Positions 43,334 to 52,099 of a DNA stretch of 64,000 nt are shown here, in pieces; positions within the stretch are counted from its first letter, which is position 1; each line of letters begins with the position of its first letter. This DNA is from an uncultured Psychroserpens sp. (lineage in GTDB: Bacteria; Bacteroidota; Bacteroidia; Flavobacteriales; Flavobacteriaceae), in contig NZ_CANMVN010000008.1 of NCBI RefSeq assembly GCF_947501425.1, positions 186,001 through 250,000 on the forward strand, read 5' to 3'. A model generated the notes under the pieces. The model saw only the letters and a program-made list of their open reading frames with translations, made no database searches and had not been told where the DNA came from. The translations under genes were made by a program, and so were the position numbers.

Positions 43334-44641
43334 ATGGATATATTAAGGAAACCGAAATTGAGCTTTTGGCAGATTCTAAACATGAATGTTGGATTTTTTG
43401 GAATTCAATATAGTTTTGGACTTCAACAAAGTGCTGTCACTCCAATTTATGATTTCTTAGGAGCTAGTCCTGATCAAATACCTTTACTACATTTAGCAGG
43501 TCCAGTTACAGGTTTACTGGTTCAACCTATTGTTGGAGCTTTGAGTGATAAAACATGGAGTCCAAGATTTGGAAGACGTAAACCTTTTTTCTTAATTGGA
43601 GCCATATTATGTAGTTTAGCATTACTAGCTTTTCCTTTTAGTAGTTCTTTATGGATGGCTGCAGGTCTACTATGGATATTGGATGCGGGTAATAATACAG
43701 CTATGGAGCCTTATCGTGCACTTATCGCAGATAAGTTAGATAAAGACCAACAACCTTTAGGATTTCAGATGCAAAGTTTCTTTACAGGTTTTGGACAAGT
43801 ATTAGCTAACTTATCATTATTCGTTTTTCCATTAATTTTTATCGGAACCACAGGGTCTTTGCCAACTTGGGTATATGCTTCTTTTTTCTTAGGAGCAGCA
43901 TGTTCTATAGGAACCATTCTATGGAGTATTAGTAAAACTAAAGAGATCCCTCCTACTGAAGAAGAATTAGCTAAGCTTAAAAGTGAAAAGAGAAGCGTTT
44001 TAGGTCCGATAATAGAAATTTTTTCTGCCATAAAAGACATGCCAAAAGTGATGTGGCAATTAGCATTAGTTTATCTATTTCAGTGGTATGCGCTTTTCTG
44101 TTATTGGCAAAACTCGTCCAAAAGTGTAGCCTTATCTGTTTGGAACGCCACTCCTGATAATAAAGAAGCTTATAGTGAAGCGGTAAGTTGGACAGGTTTA
44201 GTAAACGGTTGGTATAATGTTGTCACATTTTTAGTTGCTTTTGCACTGGTTGGATTTGCAAAAAAATACAGTCCTAAAAAAGTTCATGCCTTCTGTTTAG
44301 TAATTGCAGCGATAGGGTTTTTAGCATTTCCTCATATTGAAAATAAAAACTTACTATTCTTCGCTATTACAGGCTTTGGAATTGGATGGGCTAGTATGAT
44401 GGGTATTCCTTATTTGATGGTTGTTGCTGATATTCCCAAAGAGCGCTATGGTGTTTACATGGGAATAATTAACATGATGATTGTAATACCAATGATATTA
44501 CAAACATTGTCTTTTGGATATATTCTAAAGAATTTTTTAAATAATGACCCTCGTCAAGCCATCACTTTTGCTGGAGTATTATTGCTTATTGCAACAGTAT
44601 GTACACTTTTTATTAAAAGTAAAAAAGTAGAAACAAATTAG
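43334..44641 (+). CDS. MFS sugar transporter, SLC45/sucrose-transporter-like
   Basis: A 435-residue inner-membrane carrier with about 12 helices. The start NMNVGFFGIQYSFGLQQ and the loop ALSDKTWSPRFGRRKPF (GxxSDxxxxRxGRR/K) are typical of the SLC45/sucrose-proton symporter branch of the major facilitator superfamily. It should bring the sugar delivered by the TonB receptor into the cytoplasm, where the downstream hydrolase and kinase act. Maltose is a possible alternative substrate. Confidence 0.88.
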   Translation: MDILRKPKLSFWQILNMNVGFFGIQYSFGLQQSAVTPIYDFLGASPDQIPLLHLAGPVTGLLVQPIVGALSDKTWSPRFGRRKPFFLIGAILCSLALLAFPFSSSLWMAAGLLWILDAGNNTAMEPYRALIADKLDKDQQPLGFQMQSFFTGFGQVLANLSLFVFPLIFIGTTGSLPTWVYASFFLGAACSIGTILWSISKTKEIPPTEEELAKLKSEKRSVLGPIIEIFSAIKDMPKVMWQLALVYLFQWYALFCYWQNSSKSVALSVWNATPDNKEAYSEAVSWTGLVNGWYNVVTFLVAFALVGFAKKYSPKKVHAFCLVIAAIGFLAFPHIENKNLLFFAITGFGIGWASMMGIPYLMVVADIPKERYGVYMGIINMMIVIPMILQTLSFGYILKNFLNNDPRQAITFAGVLLLIATVCTLFIKSKKVETN

Positions 44642-44684
44642 TTATTAATAATAATTATTACTTAACAGAAAATAAGTACTATTT

Positions 44685-45767
44685 ATGATGAATCAGATTA
44701 CTGATATCTACCAAAAGAATTTTATAAATGGCATTCGTCATCCACATCTTTATTTGTGGGATTCTTGGTCTTATGTTGAAGATAACACGATACATTTATA
44801 TTGTTTAGCTATTTCACGTCATAAAATTAATGGCGAAGAATTGAATCCTAATGAGCGTAATGACTTTCCGTTTCATATCAGACATTTTATCTCAAAAGAT
44901 AATGGTATTAGTTGGAAAGATGAAGGCTGTTTTATGAGTCCTCAAGATATTTCAAGTCTTAATTACAGAACCATATGGAGTGGTAGTGTTGAGCTTTTAC
45001 CTAATGGAAAAAAATTAGTAGCGTATACAGGTCTTGAGAATATAGATTCAGGTCGAGATTTTCTTCAAAGTATTGCCATTGGTATTTCTAATAATGGTTT
45101 TACCGTCGATAGTGTTTATGACAAAGTACTATCATCTCCAATAAGAGACTGGAAGGAGATTACAGAAAAAGGTTATTATCTGGATATTAAAGACCAATTA
45201 GGAAGTAATCTTGGTGAAGAAGGAGGTCCTATTATGTCATGGCGTGATCCTTTTATATTCCATGATAAAAATGGTGAATTGAATTTATTTTGGGCAGCTA
45301 AAGTAAAACCTAGAGTAGGTGCTATTGCTCGAGCAACATTAAAAGCTGTAGGAGATTTTTTTGAAATAGAACAATTGCACACTCCAGTCACAGTTCCTGA
45401 TAAAGATGATTTTACTCAGTTAGAAGTCCCAAAAGTATTATATGACGACCATAAAGATTGTTATTATCTTATTATTTCAAGCTGTAATAGATTATATGAA
45501 AATCAGCCAGATTCAGAAATAAAAAAAGAAATGAGGTTATATACTTCAAAACATATTGATGGGCCATGGACATCTCTTGGTGACAAAATCCTTGGCGAAG
45601 AACATTTGTTTGGGCTTACCGTATTAAGATCAGATTTTAAGAACAACCGATTACTCTGTATAGCTCCATATACTGAAGCAGCAGACAAAGATTTAATGCT
45701 TTCTTTTGCACCTGTTTTTTATATTTATTTGAATCCGTTAAGAGTTGAATTTTTAAATCAATTCTAA
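44685..45767 (+). CDS. cytoplasmic clan GH-J glycoside hydrolase (GH68/GH32-like), fructoside/sucrose hydrolase
   Basis: A 360-residue enzyme without a signal peptide. The clan GH-J catalytic set can be placed: nucleophile Asp26 in YLWDSWSY, transition-state Asp188 in SWRDPF, and acid/base Glu247 in QLEVPKVL. WSGSVEL (for WSGS) also fits. The WDSW motif is closer to GH68 (levansucrase/invertase type) than to the WMNDPNG of GH32, but other GH68 landmarks are not clear, so subfamily is open. Lying between a sugar importer and a fructokinase gene, it most likely splits imported sucrose or short fructosides. Confidence 0.8.
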   Translation: MMNQITDIYQKNFINGIRHPHLYLWDSWSYVEDNTIHLYCLAISRHKINGEELNPNERNDFPFHIRHFISKDNGISWKDEGCFMSPQDISSLNYRTIWSGSVELLPNGKKLVAYTGLENIDSGRDFLQSIAIGISNNGFTVDSVYDKVLSSPIRDWKEITEKGYYLDIKDQLGSNLGEEGGPIMSWRDPFIFHDKNGELNLFWAAKVKPRVGAIARATLKAVGDFFEIEQLHTPVTVPDKDDFTQLEVPKVLYDDHKDCYYLIISSCNRLYENQPDSEIKKEMRLYTSKHIDGPWTSLGDKILGEEHLFGLTVLRSDFKNNRLLCIAPYTEAADKDLMLSFAPVFYIYLNPLRVEFLNQF

Positions 45768-45771
45768 TTAG

Positions 45772-46674
45772 ATGAACATGAAAGAATCAAAAATCACCTG
45801 TTTTGGCGAAGTACTTTGGGATGTCTTCCCAACTCACAAGACTATTGGAGGCGCACCATTAAATGTAGCTTTGAGATTGAAATCTTTTGGCAATAATGTT
45901 TCTATAATTAGTAAAGTAGGAAAAGATAAATTAGGTGATTTACTATTAGAATTCATAAAAGAAAAAGGTTTAGAAACTAAAAGTATTCAAATAGATCCAG
46001 AGTTAAAAACAGGAAAAGTTGATGTTAATTTGGATGAAAATGGTTCGGCTTCCTACACTATAATGTATCCTCGAGCTTGGGATAATATAGTACTAACTGA
46101 ATTAGATATAGCATTGGTTGAGTCATCAGATGCATTCATCTTCGGAAGCTTAATAGGTAGAAATAGCCAGTCTTTAAACACATTGACAGAATTACTTGAA
46201 CATGCAATCTACAAGGTCTTTGATGTAAATTTAAGACCTCCTCACTATACCAAAGAACTCTTAATTGAATTAATGACTCGAGCCGATTTTATTAAATTTA
46301 ATGATGACGAATTATTAGAAATAAGTGCCTATTTAGGTTCTCCATTAGAATCAATTGAGCAAAATATTTCATATGTTTCAAAAAAAACTAATACTCAACA
46401 TATTTGTGTGACACAAGGAAAGCATGGAGCTGTTTTATTTTACGAAGATGAGTTTTATTACAACAGTGGATATTCAGCAAATGTTGTGAATACAGTAGGT
46501 GCTGGAGATTCTTTTTTAGCAACAATAATAAACTATTTACTTAAAGATGAGAAACCGCAAAATGCTATTGACTATGCTTGTGCAGTTGGTGCTTTAGTAA
46601 CTCAAAACGATGGCGCTACTCCTGAAATTACAAGAAACGAAATCAAAAGTATGATTAACCAAAAGGCTATTTAA
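45772..46674 (+). CDS. PfkB-family fructokinase
   Basis: A 300-residue sugar kinase of the ribokinase/PfkB family. The N-terminal GEVLWDVFPTHKTIGGAPLNVA matches bacterial fructokinases (GE.LWD..P....GGAP.NVA). The C-terminal anion-hole motif is NTVGAGDSF with catalytic Asp246. It phosphorylates the fructose released by the preceding hydrolase, with the gene start only 4 bases after the hydrolase stop. The last gene of the locus; convergent with the toxin-like cluster. Confidence 0.93.
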   Translation: MNMKESKITCFGEVLWDVFPTHKTIGGAPLNVALRLKSFGNNVSIISKVGKDKLGDLLLEFIKEKGLETKSIQIDPELKTGKVDVNLDENGSASYTIMYPRAWDNIVLTELDIALVESSDAFIFGSLIGRNSQSLNTLTELLEHAIYKVFDVNLRPPHYTKELLIELMTRADFIKFNDDELLEISAYLGSPLESIEQNISYVSKKTNTQHICVTQGKHGAVLFYEDEFYYNSGYSANVVNTVGAGDSFLATIINYLLKDEKPQNAIDYACAVGALVTQNDGATPEITRNEIKSMINQKAI

Positions 46675-46712
46675 ATAAGCTAACTATATCTTTTCTTGAT
46701 TTTGAGCTTTAC

Positions 46713-47645
46713 CTAAACACTATAAGGGCTTAAACCTACCGAAAACTCTAATGGATTGCTGGTAGAAATTTTAAAGCTCAATACACTGTGTATAGGAGGT
46801 AAATCATCAACAGTATTTACAGGTTTGGTGAGTTGTTCATATAATTGCATATTACCATCTAATTCTCTAGCTAGTTTTTTAATTTTCTTAATAGATTGAG
46901 TATTATCATTAAATAGTTCAGGAGCATGAAAAAATACAGTTACCACTGGAACATGATTAGTAACTTTTAAGCTTAATCCTGTTTTAATTTCTGACAAAGC
47001 ATCTTCATAAGGTTTTGCTCTAAGTGCTGCGATGTGTGATAACAAAAAAAAAGTTTGACTTTGAACTTCTCCAATTTTCAACAATTTAAAAAGAATTGCC
47101 TCATTGATATATCCAAATGAAAAATAAAACTCAGGATGAGATTCTTTAGAGATGGTATGGCCTATTAGTTTAACTTCAAATGGAATTTCATTTAGCATTG
47201 GAAAATATGACTCAACAAGATGCCTAGCCCTATTTTGTGTATTGTGTGTGACTTCCTGATAAATTTTATAATACGTGTTGTCTAAAATATGTCTTACAGA
47301 CAACCATAAACCAAATTTTTGACTTTTGTCTTTTGCAAAAGGCAATAACTCTGGAAACTTGTTCTCTAAAGATAGCTTCAGAAGATCATTGAGAAAAGAC
47401 CACTTATTAGAAGGAGATTCTAGAGCATCTAAAACCTCTATCGTGTAGGACAAAGATGGTGTTTTAAAATTATAGCTGAACTCAACTGGGTATTGGCTTG
47501 GTGTTAGCAAACTAGTATTAAATCCAGAAACTGACCATGATTTAGTCAGTTTCTGGATACTTTCTTTAAAAGAACCTTGTTCTTTGTCAAAATAAGAACT
47601 GTAGATGTTTATAAAGTGATCTATTGGTTTATTAGTCGTATTCAT
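46713..47645 (-). CDS. unrecognised cytosolic-type protein at the end of the toxin-like cluster
   Basis: I do not recognise this protein (310 residues from ATG 47645; an in-frame TTG at 47654 is less likely). There is no signal peptide or membrane helix. The sequence alternates beta strands and helices, with repeated units such as PVEFSYNF and LEFSVGLSPY at the two ends, and FGLWLSVRHILDNTYYKIYQEV in the middle. The strand-turn-helix rhythm faintly recalls ABBA-fold aromatic prenyltransferases, but no motif confirms that. It starts 10 bases after the 753-residue protein gene and is the last of five clustered genes. Confidence 0.8.
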   Translation of the reverse strand: MNTTNKPIDHFINIYSSYFDKEQGSFKESIQKLTKSWSVSGFNTSLLTPSQYPVEFSYNFKTPSLSYTIEVLDALESPSNKWSFLNDLLKLSLENKFPELLPFAKDKSQKFGLWLSVRHILDNTYYKIYQEVTHNTQNRARHLVESYFPMLNEIPFEVKLIGHTISKESHPEFYFSFGYINEAILFKLLKIGEVQSQTFFLLSHIAALRAKPYEDALSEIKTGLSLKVTNHVPVVTVFFHAPELFNDNTQSIKKIKKLARELDGNMQLYEQLTKPVNTVDDLPPIHSVLSFKISTSNPLEFSVGLSPYSV

Positions 47646-47655
47646 GTCTGTCAAT

Positions 47656-49917
47656 TCAACTTAAAGTTGCAGGGACATCAAATACTGGAGATGTTTGATT
47701 TTTCAAAGTCTTCTTAACAGGATTTTGTCCCTTAGTAATATAAACCACTTCCAAATCATACGTTACTGTATCTCCATCCTGATAACCTTGTGTGTGATAT
47801 TTTGAATCCACTTCACTTGTATTCCATTGTATGCCAGTATCTGGCGCAGGAAACGTCTTGGTTGTTCCATCGGATTTCACAGAAAATTTAGGAATAACCT
47901 GAATAGCGTCATAAGTAGCAGTACCCCAATCAATAGATGCTAAATTAACTTCTAAGGTAAAATATCGCTGTTTTGCTGATAAAAAAACCGAAGCTGTATT
48001 TTGCATCAATTTTTGCGGAGGAATATTAATTTGACCCTCAGCAGCAGTTATAGAAGCACTGTAAACCAATGGAGAATTAGCTATTTCCACTCCTATAAAC
48101 GTCTCATGCCCTATAATATTAGTTCCTTGTTGACTAGGTGTAATGGTAAAAACTGCCGGACTATTTTTATTCGGATTGTTTGAAACATTGTCAGGGGTTT
48201 TGCTCGGATTATCAAACCACATTTTAACGTCAACTTCCAAAATAGGATCGTTAGCAGCTTCTTCGCCTTTTACAAAAACAATCAAATTGGTCGAACTTAC
48301 CGCATTTACTGCATCAATAATTTGCTTAAACCCTGTTTCACCTGACTTCAATGGTGCTGAATATTCTACGCCATTATAGTTATAAGTAACTTTATAATTA
48401 TACCCATTTGTAATTGGTAAAGGTTGTAAGCTCTGAACCGACTGGACATAAGATTGATCTGCTTTCTTAAATGTCAATTTCTGGTTAATGTTTTTAAACG
48501 ATCCTCCTTTTGAATTCACAAAACTGAAATCAACAACAACCTCATCAGGTTTAGGCATTTCATTATTATTAAATGCAGGAGTTGCATCAAATTCAACAGA
48601 CAAAACTCCAATTTGAGCAAGCTTTAAATACTGTTGAACTGTTGTTATATTTTTGATGCTTCCTGACATAGCAGGCACACTAGAATCAACATAATTTACT
48701 TTATATTCCAGACTCCATTCTGGTCCAGCGGTTGGATCATAAGGTGCCAGAAATATATAACTTTCATTCTTTGTGAACTCATAAGTGCTATGAGCTTCTG
48801 ACAATGTTGGATATTTAACGGTAACAGAGATAGATTTTATTTTTACTGGATTTGATAATCCCTGACTTATAGTTCCGCCAGCACTGGGAGAATTGGAGGT
48901 GCTAATAGTATGTCCGTCAAATGGCACATTGGCAGTAACAATCATTTGCTGTTGTCTTTTATTGACCGTTTTTTCAAAATCTGAAATTGATAATCCCATA
49001 TCCTGAAATGATGGCAATGTAGCTGTAGGCTGAATAGACCAGTCTACGACCATGTTTTCAGAATAATTGGAAGTAAAACTTTCAACTTCACTAATTTTAA
49101 AACTTCTACTACTTGTAATTTTTTGTAATGCTATTACTTTTTTTACGGCAGCAGTAACTAAAGTTGCTAAAGTTGTGTTGGCCCAATCTGTAACTGTTTT
49201 CTTTAAACTTTCAGAAGGGTTGTCTATTCCCCAAGTAAGTTCAACATGTGAGGATTGAGACGACTTCAAAAAGCCTTCAGCAGAACCAGGACTGGTTTGG
49301 TCTCCCCAACTATTATATGTTGGCTGCGTCACTTGATAGGTATAAGCTTCGGCTGAATTAAATTTCAATACTGCAGAAACACTTTGTAATCGTGCTGAAA
49401 CAGTTAAATAATACTTAATGTTCAAAGCTCCTCCAGATGTTGTAAAACTGGCTTTTAAATTTTTCATTTGTGAAGCCGTAAGCTTCATTAAAAATGATGC
49501 TGTATCTCCTCCATAGTTTGAAGCCTCTGCAACATAATCAATAGTATCATCACCATCTGCAAAGGTAACCACAGCTTTACTTCCAGCTTTTAAATCTAAG
49601 GTCTGAAAGTTTGGATTTGTTACACCTGGAAATCGAGTAGAATTACCTAATATCTGAGTTTTAACTGCGGCCTCAACCTTTGACGGTATGGACAGCTCAA
49701 CGTCAAATCTACAGAAACCAGAACCATTGTCGGCTCCATCTGTAGCATAAGTGTGAAATTGTATTGATGGTTTGTTATTATCAAAAACAAATTGTGGTTT
49801 TGGAATAATATAAAATGTATTAGGGTCAGGGTTTGGTCCTTTTTGGTCATCTCTGTAAAAGTCCCAACTATATCCATCTGGATCCTGATACGTGCTTTTT
49901 GCGTTGTAGTCTAACAT
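47656..49917 (-). CDS. unrecognised 753-residue beta-rich protein of the toxin-like cluster
   Basis: No family recognised. The protein lacks a signal peptide, membrane helix and T9SS domain. It is rich in Ser/Thr/Asn/Val with regular strand patterns, and looks like a chain of beta-sandwich modules with one helical insert (about 225-255, TVTDWANTTLATLVTAAVKKV). The start reads YNAKSTYQDPDGYSWDFYRDD. It lies 11 bases after the third pore-former-like gene, so it is very likely co-expressed and could be a carrier, receptor-binding or immunity partner. These roles are guesses from position only. Confidence 0.82.
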   Translation of the reverse strand: MLDYNAKSTYQDPDGYSWDFYRDDQKGPNPDPNTFYIIPKPQFVFDNNKPSIQFHTYATDGADNGSGFCRFDVELSIPSKVEAAVKTQILGNSTRFPGVTNPNFQTLDLKAGSKAVVTFADGDDTIDYVAEASNYGGDTASFLMKLTASQMKNLKASFTTSGGALNIKYYLTVSARLQSVSAVLKFNSAEAYTYQVTQPTYNSWGDQTSPGSAEGFLKSSQSSHVELTWGIDNPSESLKKTVTDWANTTLATLVTAAVKKVIALQKITSSRSFKISEVESFTSNYSENMVVDWSIQPTATLPSFQDMGLSISDFEKTVNKRQQQMIVTANVPFDGHTISTSNSPSAGGTISQGLSNPVKIKSISVTVKYPTLSEAHSTYEFTKNESYIFLAPYDPTAGPEWSLEYKVNYVDSSVPAMSGSIKNITTVQQYLKLAQIGVLSVEFDATPAFNNNEMPKPDEVVVDFSFVNSKGGSFKNINQKLTFKKADQSYVQSVQSLQPLPITNGYNYKVTYNYNGVEYSAPLKSGETGFKQIIDAVNAVSSTNLIVFVKGEEAANDPILEVDVKMWFDNPSKTPDNVSNNPNKNSPAVFTITPSQQGTNIIGHETFIGVEIANSPLVYSASITAAEGQINIPPQKLMQNTASVFLSAKQRYFTLEVNLASIDWGTATYDAIQVIPKFSVKSDGTTKTFPAPDTGIQWNTSEVDSKYHTQGYQDGDTVTYDLEVVYITKGQNPVKKTLKNQTSPVFDVPATLS

Positions 49918-49928
49918 AATATTTTAGT

Positions 49929-50828
49929 TTAATTATTAATAATTGAATGTCCCTCTTGAGGTAAAGATTGTTTTACAAAATCAGCAAGTGCTTGCCAATC
50001 TTTCTTCGCTTGGTTTAGATCTAATGATTCAATGACATTTACATAATCGTCAGCCGATGCACTGTTTAAATCTTCAATAACTGTTTGATAATCCAATATC
50101 ATAGTATTCCATAAATCATAAAAAGATTGTAAAGGCACTTGAATAGCCTTAATATTAGAAATCATATGATCTACAAACTGACTTATAAAAGCATAGGCTA
50201 ATACATGAGGTTTAGAATTTATCTGATTGATTTTAATGGAGACATTGATATCTAAACTGACAATGACATTGCATGGTCCCAAAATGGTATTATTCATGAA
50301 ATGATCTGTCATCACCGATTGAATTGCCAGTATTCCATCTGCATCAACCTGATCATTAGATTTAATAGTATTAAGATCATTAGATAAAGTAGCTTGATCT
50401 GCATTAGCTTTAACAATGAAATCTTTTAATTTTTTGGTAATAGAATCTGTTACATTTTGCTGAACCTTTAAAGCTGACAAAATCGAATCAAACAAATTGT
50501 TTATTTGTGTTTTTTGCTCTGCTGAAACATTACCATTTTCTGCACTGCTAAGTATCGATTGAATCTTTGATATATTAGATTGAAACGTTGGATTAAACGC
50601 TGTTATAGTCCTAGGAAGATGTAGTGTGGCATCTGGACATAAGACATCTAGCCAGTTTTGCGCATGATCTTTAGTTGTCGTTATATCAACAGATATCTGC
50701 TTATACCATTGTGGTATATCCGTTAAATTAGGCACAAGAGTAACAGCTGCCTGAGCATAATTACTTATTTGTTGCGCTGCTGATATCGTATCTTTAACGT
50801 CGGAAGTTGAAAGTGATGGCTTATTCAT
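49929..50828 (-). CDS. alpha-pore-forming-toxin-like component with amphipathic head (third component)
   Basis: A 299-residue helical protein without signal peptide. It shares two landmarks with the two upstream proteins. Near the N-terminus is PQWYKQIS ... NWLDVL.PDATLHLPRTI, and near the C-terminus LDLNQAKKDWQALADF. Between them are long helices and a mid-segment (about 174-219, containing CNVIVSLDINVSIKINQIN) where the relatives have hydrophobic heads. Here that part is only moderately hydrophobic, as in the soluble-headed component of tripartite HBL/Nhe/Ahl-type toxins. An inverted repeat precedes the gene. Assignment is by pattern and internal homology. Confidence 0.72.
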   Translation of the reverse strand: MNKPSLSTSDVKDTISAAQQISNYAQAAVTLVPNLTDIPQWYKQISVDITTTKDHAQNWLDVLCPDATLHLPRTITAFNPTFQSNISKIQSILSSAENGNVSAEQKTQINNLFDSILSALKVQQNVTDSITKKLKDFIVKANADQATLSNDLNTIKSNDQVDADGILAIQSVMTDHFMNNTILGPCNVIVSLDINVSIKINQINSKPHVLAYAFISQFVDHMISNIKAIQVPLQSFYDLWNTMILDYQTVIEDLNSASADDYVNVIESLDLNQAKKDWQALADFVKQSLPQEGHSIINN

Positions 50829-50858
50829 TGTATTGCTTTTTTACTTAATGTTATAGTG

Positions 50859-50892
50859 AAGAGTCATATCAAATTTTATTAATATGACTCTT
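50859..50892. promoter_or_regulatory. inverted repeat between second and third pore-former-like genes
   Basis: Perfect 11-bp arms AAGAGTCATAT / ATATGACTCTT with a 12-base loop, and no T-run, so it is not a classical terminator. In the mRNA it would form a stem-loop in the 82-base gap before the third gene and could tune its expression or protect the upstream message. Confidence 0.75.
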
Positions 50893-50910
50893 ATGAATTA
50901 TAGAAAGTTG

Positions 50911-52068
50911 TTAAGCAGCCTCTGAAGAACCTGAGTCGTCCTTATTAATAGAAATTACTTTATTTACAATAGTAGTTGCTGCAACTGCCCATTGGTTAGC
51001 ATAGGTTTCTAACTGACTCCAATCTTTCTGCGCTTGTATCACATCAAGTTTCAAATCAAACCATTCTTTATTTGTAAGATCTGATGATGCTTCTTCAATT
51101 TGTGTTGCAACAGTTGATATAGATTCAGCAGTATTACTAAACCAATCTGTTAAATCCTGAAGTGAGTTTTGCATTTGTGTATTTAAATCTACTAGCTTTC
51201 CAATAGAATTATTCAATATCACTAATGACGCTACCTGCTGCTTTTCTTCGTTTAGATGCTGTGTGTCTGCAGCAAGTTTTTTACGTGCAGCGTTTAACTT
51301 TGGAATATACACAGCAAGAACAGCTGCAAATTGAATAGCTGCAGCAGCCATGATAAGACCTCCAATAACCATTGCAATTGGAGCCGCTGGTCCAGATGCA
51401 GCTGCACCTAATCCAAGAACAGATACTCCTACAAAAAGTCCAACACCAGCAGCTATTCCTGATGCAGTTATCGCAGCTTGGTCAGCAGCTATATTAGCAT
51501 TGTCTGTTGCAATGTCTCCTTGTAAACCAATGATTAGGTTTTGATCATCTAAGATTGCCTTTTGAATAGAGTTTACACCCGATGTTAGTGCTTTGTTATC
51601 AGTATCAGAATTTGCTTTAAAAGTATCAAAATCCTTTTTCACAGCTGCAAGCGCATCGCTTTCTGCTCCGATATGCTTACTTATCCAATTTAGACTTTCT
51701 ACAATGGTTTCAATTTCTCCAGCATTAGGAACATATTGCTTCCCATCTGGTGTTGTTTTATTCAAAATATCTAGTATCTGATCTGTACCTGTACCAAATC
51801 TTGAAGCCATATTAGATATAGAGTGTGGAAAATGACTTGTAATACCAGGTTCTACTGTTGTTTGCCAAGGAGCTACATGTTTCTTTGCTGCGTCTAAGTG
51901 TTTGCTTAATTCATCGTACCAGCTTGGTTTTGGATCAATGGCATGAATTTGTGTATGCTCAACACCTAATACATATCCACGTATAAAAGCAAGAACACTT
52001 AGGTTTTTAGCCATATCTTCTTTTTGCTTTTTAATATTTTTTGGAACTAGTGATTTAATCTGTGTCAT
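50911..52068 (-). CDS. alpha-pore-forming-toxin-like component with long hydrophobic head (HBL/Nhe/ClyA-like)
   Basis: A 385-residue, mostly helical protein without signal peptide. N-terminal landmark PSWYDELSKHL ... PWQTTVEPGITSHFPHSI; C-terminal landmark DVIQAQKDWSQLETY. A strongly hydrophobic hairpin of about 55 residues lies at about 198-253 (GVGLFVGVSVLGLGAAASG ... PIAMVIGGLIMAAAA). It is flanked by long coiled-coil-like helices. Helical bundle, central hydrophobic head and helical tail form the layout of HBL-B, NheB/C, AhlB and ClyA. It is related to both neighbours, which supports a multi-component pore. Confidence 0.78.
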   Translation of the reverse strand: MTQIKSLVPKNIKKQKEDMAKNLSVLAFIRGYVLGVEHTQIHAIDPKPSWYDELSKHLDAAKKHVAPWQTTVEPGITSHFPHSISNMASRFGTGTDQILDILNKTTPDGKQYVPNAGEIETIVESLNWISKHIGAESDALAAVKKDFDTFKANSDTDNKALTSGVNSIQKAILDDQNLIIGLQGDIATDNANIAADQAAITASGIAAGVGLFVGVSVLGLGAAASGPAAPIAMVIGGLIMAAAAIQFAAVLAVYIPKLNAARKKLAADTQHLNEEKQQVASLVILNNSIGKLVDLNTQMQNSLQDLTDWFSNTAESISTVATQIEEASSDLTNKEWFDLKLDVIQAQKDWSQLETYANQWAVAATTIVNKVISINKDDSGSSEAA

Positions 52069-52099
52069 AATGATATAATTTTAATTGGTTAATTGATTT

